From positions 310,001 to 374,000 of the forward strand of contig NC_018708.1 in NCBI RefSeq assembly GCF_000302535.1: DNA of 64,000 bases, written 5' to 3'. Shown here one piece after another: positions 60,266 through 64,000 of the stretch; position 1 is the stretch's first letter; the number at the start of each line of letters is the position of its first letter. The position numbers were made by a program, and so were the translations under genes. Origin of the DNA: Acidovorax sp. KKS102 (lineage in GTDB: Bacteria > Pseudomonadota > Gammaproteobacteria > Burkholderiales > Burkholderiaceae_C). A model generated the notes under the pieces. It worked only from the letters and a program-made list of their open reading frames with translations, made no database searches and had not been told where the DNA came from.

Positions 60266-61137
60266 CTGAGCGCATCGCCAAGCCCGAACACATCGCCGTC
60301 GCGCCCGGCGAGCCGCCCATCGTGGACGTGCAAGGCCTCTGGACGCAGTTTGGCAAGGGCGATGAAACCTTCACCGTGCACCGGGACCTGAACTTCACCG
60401 TGCAGCGCGGCGAGATGCTTTCGCTGGTGGGGGGCTCGGGCACGGGCAAGACGGTGCTGCTGCGACAGATCCTGGGCCTGGCCCGGCCCACACGTGGGCA
60501 GGTCACGGTGCTGGGCCGGCCTGCGTCCGAGATGGGGCGCGAGGGCGCGGCCAGCCGGGTGGGCATGTTGTTCCAGCACGGCGCGCTGTTTTCGGCCTTC
60601 AACGTGCTCGACAACGTGGCCTTTGCGCTGCGCGAGCAGGGCACGCTGCCGCCCGAACTGGTGCGCGACGCCGCACTGGTCAAGCTGCAGATGGTGGGGC
60701 TGAAGCCCGAGCACGCCACGCGCATGCCGGCGGACCTGTCGGGTGGCATGGTCAAGCGTGTGGCACTGGCCCGTGCGCTCATCATGGATCCGCCGCTGCT
60801 GCTGCTCGATGAGCCCACGGCGGGCCTGGACCCGAGCAGCTCCGACGATTTTTGCGCGCTGCTGCGCGAGCTGCGTGCAGCGCTGGGGCTGACGGTCATC
60901 ATGGTCACGCACGATCTGGATACGCTGTTCGCGCTCAGCACCCGCGTGGCCGTGCTGGCCGATAAAAAGGTCATCGTCACCGGCCCACCGCACGAGGTGG
61001 CGCACTTTTCGCACCCGTTCATCGAGCACTTCTTCATGGGCGAGCGTGGCCAACGCGCCATGGCGCCCGTGCCTTCTGTGCAGCAGGCTCCGGCGCACGC
61101 CGCCACACCGCCCGCGCCCCACAAGGAACACCCCTGA
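60262..61137 (+). CDS. mlaF: Mla-type ABC transporter ATP-binding protein
   Basis: A 291-residue ATPase. Walker A is GGSGTGKTVLLRQILG, the Q-loop is MLFQHGALFSAFNVLDNVAF, the ABC signature LSGGMVKRVALARALIMDP matches MlaF (MVKR form), Walker B is LLLLDEPTAGLDP, and the switch His is in VTHDLDTLFALSTRVAVL. ATG 60262 overlaps the mlaE stop. A C-terminal extension is Ala/Pro-rich. It energises the MlaE permease. Confidence 0.94.
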   Translation: MTERIAKPEHIAVAPGEPPIVDVQGLWTQFGKGDETFTVHRDLNFTVQRGEMLSLVGGSGTGKTVLLRQILGLARPTRGQVTVLGRPASEMGREGAASRVGMLFQHGALFSAFNVLDNVAFALREQGTLPPELVRDAALVKLQMVGLKPEHATRMPADLSGGMVKRVALARALIMDPPLLLLDEPTAGLDPSSSDDFCALLRELRAALGLTVIMVTHDLDTLFALSTRVAVLADKKVIVTGPPHEVAHFSHPFIEHFFMGERGQRAMAPVPSVQQAPAHAATPPAPHKEHP

Positions 61138-62105
61138 TGGAAAACAAATCCCACGCCCTCGCCGCAGGCATCTTTGTGCTGGTGGTCGCCGCCATGCTGG
61201 CGGGCCTGGCCGTCTGGCTCACGCGCGACAACGCCAACTACGAGCAGTACGAACTCTCCACCCGCGATGGCGTGAGCGGCCTGCAGCCCCAGGCCGCCGT
61301 GCGCTACAAGGGCGTGGCCGTGGGCAAGGTCACGCGCATCGGCTTTGATCCGCAGGTCAACGGCAACGTGCTGATCCGCATCGCCGTCAACGAGCAGGCG
61401 CCCATCAGCCCCACCACCTTTGCCGTGCTGGGCTACCAGGGCGTCACCGGCCTGGCCCATGTGCTGCTGGACGACGCCGAGCAGCCCTACCCCGAGCTGC
61501 CCCCCGGCCCTAGCGGGCTGCCACGCCTGCCGCTCAAGCCCTCGCCGTTTGGCAAGCTGGCCGAGCAGGCGCCGGCCATCCTGGGCCAGGTCGAAGAGGC
61601 CACGCGCCGCATCAACCAGCTGCTGGGCGACGGCAACCAGCAAAAGCTCACCGAGGCGCTGTCCAACATCGGCCAGGCCGCAGGCAGCGTCAACACCCTG
61701 ACCCAGCGGCTCGATGCCACCGTGTCCCAGCGCCTGGACCCGGCCCTGGCCGCGCTGCCGCCCCTGGCCAGCGACGCGCGCCAGACGCTGCAGTCGCTGC
61801 AGCAGGCGGGTGCCAGCGTGTCCGCCCTGGCGGTGGACCTGGGCAAGACCAACCAGCGGCTCAATGCCGAGGGCGGCGCCATCGACCAGATCACCGCTGG
61901 CACCCAGTCCCTGGCGCGCGCGGCGGACCAGTTCAGCACCGCGACCCTGCCCCGGGTGAACCGCGCCGCCGACGACACGGCCCGCGCCGCCCGCCAGATG
62001 GGCCGCGCGGCCGGTGGCATCAGCGATAACCCGCAGCTTTTCATCTACGGCTCGGGCCGCATCCCGCCCGGGCCGGGTGAGCCCGGTTTTGGTGGTGGCC
62101 GATGA
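61137..62105 (+). CDS. mlaD: MlaD/MCE-family protein
   Basis: A 322-residue protein with one N-terminal membrane anchor (ALAAGIFVLVVAAMLAGLAVWL) and an MCE domain (DGVSGLQPQAAVRYKGVAVGKVTRIGF, about residues 40-115). The rest is a helical region rich in Ala and Gln, likely forming a long periplasmic barrel as in other MCE proteins. It binds or channels lipids from the ABC core. Its start overlaps the mlaF stop by 1 bp (TGATG). No MlaC gene follows; a lipoprotein gene takes that place. Confidence 0.88.
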   Translation: MENKSHALAAGIFVLVVAAMLAGLAVWLTRDNANYEQYELSTRDGVSGLQPQAAVRYKGVAVGKVTRIGFDPQVNGNVLIRIAVNEQAPISPTTFAVLGYQGVTGLAHVLLDDAEQPYPELPPGPSGLPRLPLKPSPFGKLAEQAPAILGQVEEATRRINQLLGDGNQQKLTEALSNIGQAAGSVNTLTQRLDATVSQRLDPALAALPPLASDARQTLQSLQQAGASVSALAVDLGKTNQRLNAEGGAIDQITAGTQSLARAADQFSTATLPRVNRAADDTARAARQMGRAAGGISDNPQLFIYGSGRIPPGPGEPGFGGGR

Positions 62106-62161
62106 TGGGTGTCTCCGACCGCGCCGCATGGGCAGCGTGGGCCTTGTGAGGAATGAATGTG

Positions 62162-62851
62162 ATGACTATCAAAAAAATAGCAACCAAGGCATATACATCT
62201 AGCGCTACCGCCCTGTGGGGTTGTGGGTTGGTCGCAGCGCTGGTGCTCACGGGCTGCTCGGCCCTGCCGGCTGCCCCCACCCGCCCCGTGCTGTATGACT
62301 TTGGCCCCGGCCCGCTGGTCACCGTGCCCACCGACCGGCGCGCGCCCCTGGCGCCGTTGGCGCTGGCCGACATGGATGCCCCTGGCCTGCCCGAGGGCGG
62401 TAACGCGGTGCTGTACCGCCTGGCCTATGCCGACGCCCAGCAGCTGCGCCCCTACAGCCAGGCCCGCTGGAGCCAACCACCCGCACAACTGCTGCAGCAG
62501 CGCCTGCGCGAACAACTGGGCCTGCGCCGCGCCGTGCTCAAGGCCGACGACGGCGCCGCCCAGGCCCGCGAACCGGCCCAGGGCAACAAGCTGCCCCTGG
62601 TTTTGCGCACCGAGCTGGAGGAGTTCAGCCACCTGTTCACCAGCCCCAGCGACAGCGCGGGCATGGTGCGCCTGCGCGCCACGGTGGTCGAGCTGACCCC
62701 GTCGGGCGAATCCCTGCGCGGCCAGCGAGTGTTCATCGTGCAGCAGCCCGCCAAGTCGGCCGATGCGGCGGGCGGCGTGGCCGCGCTGGCAGCGGCATCA
62801 AGCCAACTGGCGGGGGAACTGGCGGCCTGGGTGGAGCAGGTGGGGCAGTAA
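62162..62851 (+). CDS. Mla-type auxiliary lipoprotein (PqiC-like, ABC-type transport auxiliary component)
   Basis: A 229-residue lipoprotein. The signal peptide ends in a lipobox LTGC, with the lipidated Cys at residue 32 (LVAALVLTGCSALPAAP). The mature part (PVLYDFGPGPLVT, LYRLAYADAQQLRPYSQARWSQPPAQLLQQRLREQL) matches the auxiliary lipoprotein found with MCE transporters. ATG 62162 is preferred because GAGGA at 62148-62152 is 9 nt upstream; ATG 62153 is too close. The n-region of the signal (KKIATKAYTSSAT) is encoded by a family A repeat. It is 56 bp after mlaD. Confidence 0.85.
   Translation: MTIKKIATKAYTSSATALWGCGLVAALVLTGCSALPAAPTRPVLYDFGPGPLVTVPTDRRAPLAPLALADMDAPGLPEGGNAVLYRLAYADAQQLRPYSQARWSQPPAQLLQQRLREQLGLRRAVLKADDGAAQAREPAQGNKLPLVLRTELEEFSHLFTSPSDSAGMVRLRATVVELTPSGESLRGQRVFIVQQPAKSADAAGGVAALAAASSQLAGELAAWVEQVGQ
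62164..62212 (+). repeat. Dispersed repeat family A, copy 10, inside a signal peptide
   Basis: GACTATCAAAAAAATAGCAA, then GGCATATACATCTAGCGCTA and CCG. The order of blocks matches family A. It begins two bases after the lipoprotein start codon and encodes the first residues of its signal peptide. Confidence 0.7.
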
Positions 62852-62927
62852 CGCCCCAGGTCTTTGTGGACCGCCCGTGCCAGCGGGCGCCGGCCTTGGC
62901 CGTGGCGCCACGCAGCGCGGCTGGCCG

Positions 62928-64000
62928 TCAGGTGCCGGGCGGCGAAAGGGACGTGGGTGTGGTCTCATGGCGTTCAATGCCCGTCACCACCCGCGCATAG
63001 CGCGCAAAGCTCCAGTACGCCCAGGCCCAGTCCAGCAACACCACCAGCCGGTTGCGAAAGCCGATCAGGAAGTACACGTGGGCAAACAGCCAGAACAGCC
63101 ACGCAAAGTAGCCTGAAAACCGCACTGGCCCGGCGGGCGAGGTGAGGTCCACCACGGCAGAGTTGCGGCCGATGGTGGCCAGGTTGCCGTAGTCGCGATA
63201 ACAAAACGGCTGCGTGGGCTGGCCCGCCAGGCGCCGCAGGATGTTGGCCGCCGTGGCGCGGCCCATCTGCTTGGCGCCGGGCGACACGCCGGGCACGGGC
63301 GTGGGCTCGTGGCCGGGGGCATGGCTCTTGGCGGCTGCCAGGTCGCCGATCACGCTGATCTCGGGGTGGGCGGGCAGCGTCAGGTCGGGCTCCACCACCA
63401 CGCGGCCCGCGCGGTCGGTGCTGGCGCCGGTGGCGTCTGCCAGGTGGCGACCCAGGGGTGATGCTGCCACGCCCGCTGCCCACACAATGCATTTGCTATT
63501 TATATGATAGCTATTTGCGCTTGATGTAGTGGCGCTTGCGGGTGATTCGACCTTCAATCCATCACTGTCGATGGCGGTGACACGCGCGCCCAGGCGCACG
63601 TCCACGCCCAGCTTTTCCAGCTGTTCCTTGGCGCGCTGGCTCAGAGCCTCTGGCATGGCCTGCAGCACGCGCGCACCGCCTTCGAGCAGGATGATCTTCG
63701 CGCTGGCGGGGTCGATGTGGCGGAACTCGCCGGGCAGCGTGTGACGCGCAATCTCTGCCAGCGTGCCGGCCATTTCCACGCCCGTGGGGCCCGCGCCCAC
63801 GACGACAAAGTTGAGCCAGTCTGCGCGGCGAGCGGGGTCAGGCTCTTTCTCGGCCGCCTCGAACGCCAGCAGCACGCGGCGGCGGATCTCGAACGCATCG
63901 TCCAGCGTCTTGAGGCCGGGCGCATAGGCCGCCCAGTCGTCGCGGCCAAAGTAGCTGTGCGTGGCACCGGCGGCCACGATGAGGTGGTCGTACGGCAGCG
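62928..64000 (-). CDS. ndh: Type II NADH dehydrogenase (NDH-2) family protein, 5' end outside the window
   Basis: A partial flavoprotein of at least 357 residues; the 5' end lies beyond the window. At the edge, LPYDHLIVAAGATHSYFG is the first FAD/NAD region, and FVVVGAGPTGVEMAGTLAEIA is the NADH-binding Rossmann motif. CIVWAAGVAAS, ISVIGDLAA and GRATAANILRRLAG are the usual downstream blocks; the C terminus has membrane-associated helices (FAWLFWLFAHVYFLIGF). It passes electrons from NADH to quinone. A family A repeat adds about 18 in-frame residues between the GLKVES and CIVWAAG blocks. Confidence 0.88.
   Translation of the reverse strand, partial: LPYDHLIVAAGATHSYFGRDDWAAYAPGLKTLDDAFEIRRRVLLAFEAAEKEPDPARRADWLNFVVVGAGPTGVEMAGTLAEIARHTLPGEFRHIDPASAKIILLEGGARVLQAMPEALSQRAKEQLEKLGVDVRLGARVTAIDSDGLKVESPASATTSSANSYHINSKCIVWAAGVAASPLGRHLADATGASTDRAGRVVVEPDLTLPAHPEISVIGDLAAAKSHAPGHEPTPVPGVSPGAKQMGRATAANILRRLAGQPTQPFCYRDYGNLATIGRNSAVVDLTSPAGPVRFSGYFAWLFWLFAHVYFLIGFRNRLVVLLDWAWAYWSFARYARVVTGIERHETTPTSLSPPGT
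63492..63547 (+). repeat. Dispersed repeat family A, copy 11, in frame inside ndh
   Basis: TTTGCTATTTATATGATAGC, TATTTGCGCTTGATGTAGTG and GCGCTTGCGGG. The coding strand is the opposite one; there it encodes ASATTSSANSYHINSKC, an insertion relative to other NDH-2 proteins, without a stop. Confidence 0.8.

Noticed and set aside
62872..62889. CGCCCG/CGGGCG hairpin between the lipoprotein and ndh genes as a terminator
   Set aside because: It has only a 6-bp stem and no T-run on either side, so the support is too weak for a listed feature.

Overview
This is a 64 kb piece of a GC-rich betaproteobacterial chromosome. Gene content and order (ilvE followed by a CHCC zinc-finger gene and LPS-core glycosyltransferases, gatCAB divergent from mreBCD-mrdA, the lplT/alr divergent pair) and protein style point to Burkholderiales, most likely family Comamonadaceae (Acidovorax-like). 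That placement is inference from family knowledge; no search was run. About 63 protein genes are dense, mostly intact and without phage or plasmid features. I found no rRNA, tRNA or CRISPR.

Layout. 0-13 kb: small regulators and metabolism (GyrI-like protein, GST, WYL regulator, membrane LytTR regulator, acyltransferase, glutathione peroxidase, DMT exporter), then lplT/alr, an unknown membrane protein, a MarR/siderophore-interacting divergent pair and an ArgP/LysE-type divergent pair. 13-24 kb: peptide-binding protein, GST, PanE-like reductase with HpaI-like aldolase, radA, ilvE, and an LPS-core/O-antigen ligase cluster. 24-32 kb: nitronate monooxygenase, LysR/MFS divergent pair, OmpR-type two-component system, AmpG, M48 peptidase. 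33-37 kb: an orphan chemosensory-like group (triple-PAS MCP, triple-CheW protein, GAF protein, degenerate receiver). 37-45 kb: GspE-type ATPase, exonuclease III and pyrE with interlocked divergent starts, and gatCAB. 45-50 kb: cell-shape genes mreB, mreC, mreD, mrdA. 50-57 kb: amino-acid ABC transporter with a possible attenuated leader, TSUP permease, and amtB with a near-consensus NtrC site and a sigma-54-like promoter. 57-64 kb: GMC oxidoreductase, an Mla-like lipid-transport operon with its auxiliary lipoprotein, and the 3' part of a type II NADH dehydrogenase.

The most unusual content is repetitive DNA. Family A is a short AT-richer element (core ATAGCTG ... TAGCGCT) with eleven copies. 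One lies in frame inside the NADH dehydrogenase gene and one supplies the n-region of a lipoprotein signal peptide. Family B is a hairpin-centred element (GCCAATAGC/GCTATTGGC) bounded by inverted repeats; three copies are present, one of which has split an antibiotic-biosynthesis-monooxygenase-like gene. Family C is a GC-rich repeat found at gene 3' ends. These behave like non-autonomous mobile or structured elements and no transposase is visible in the window.
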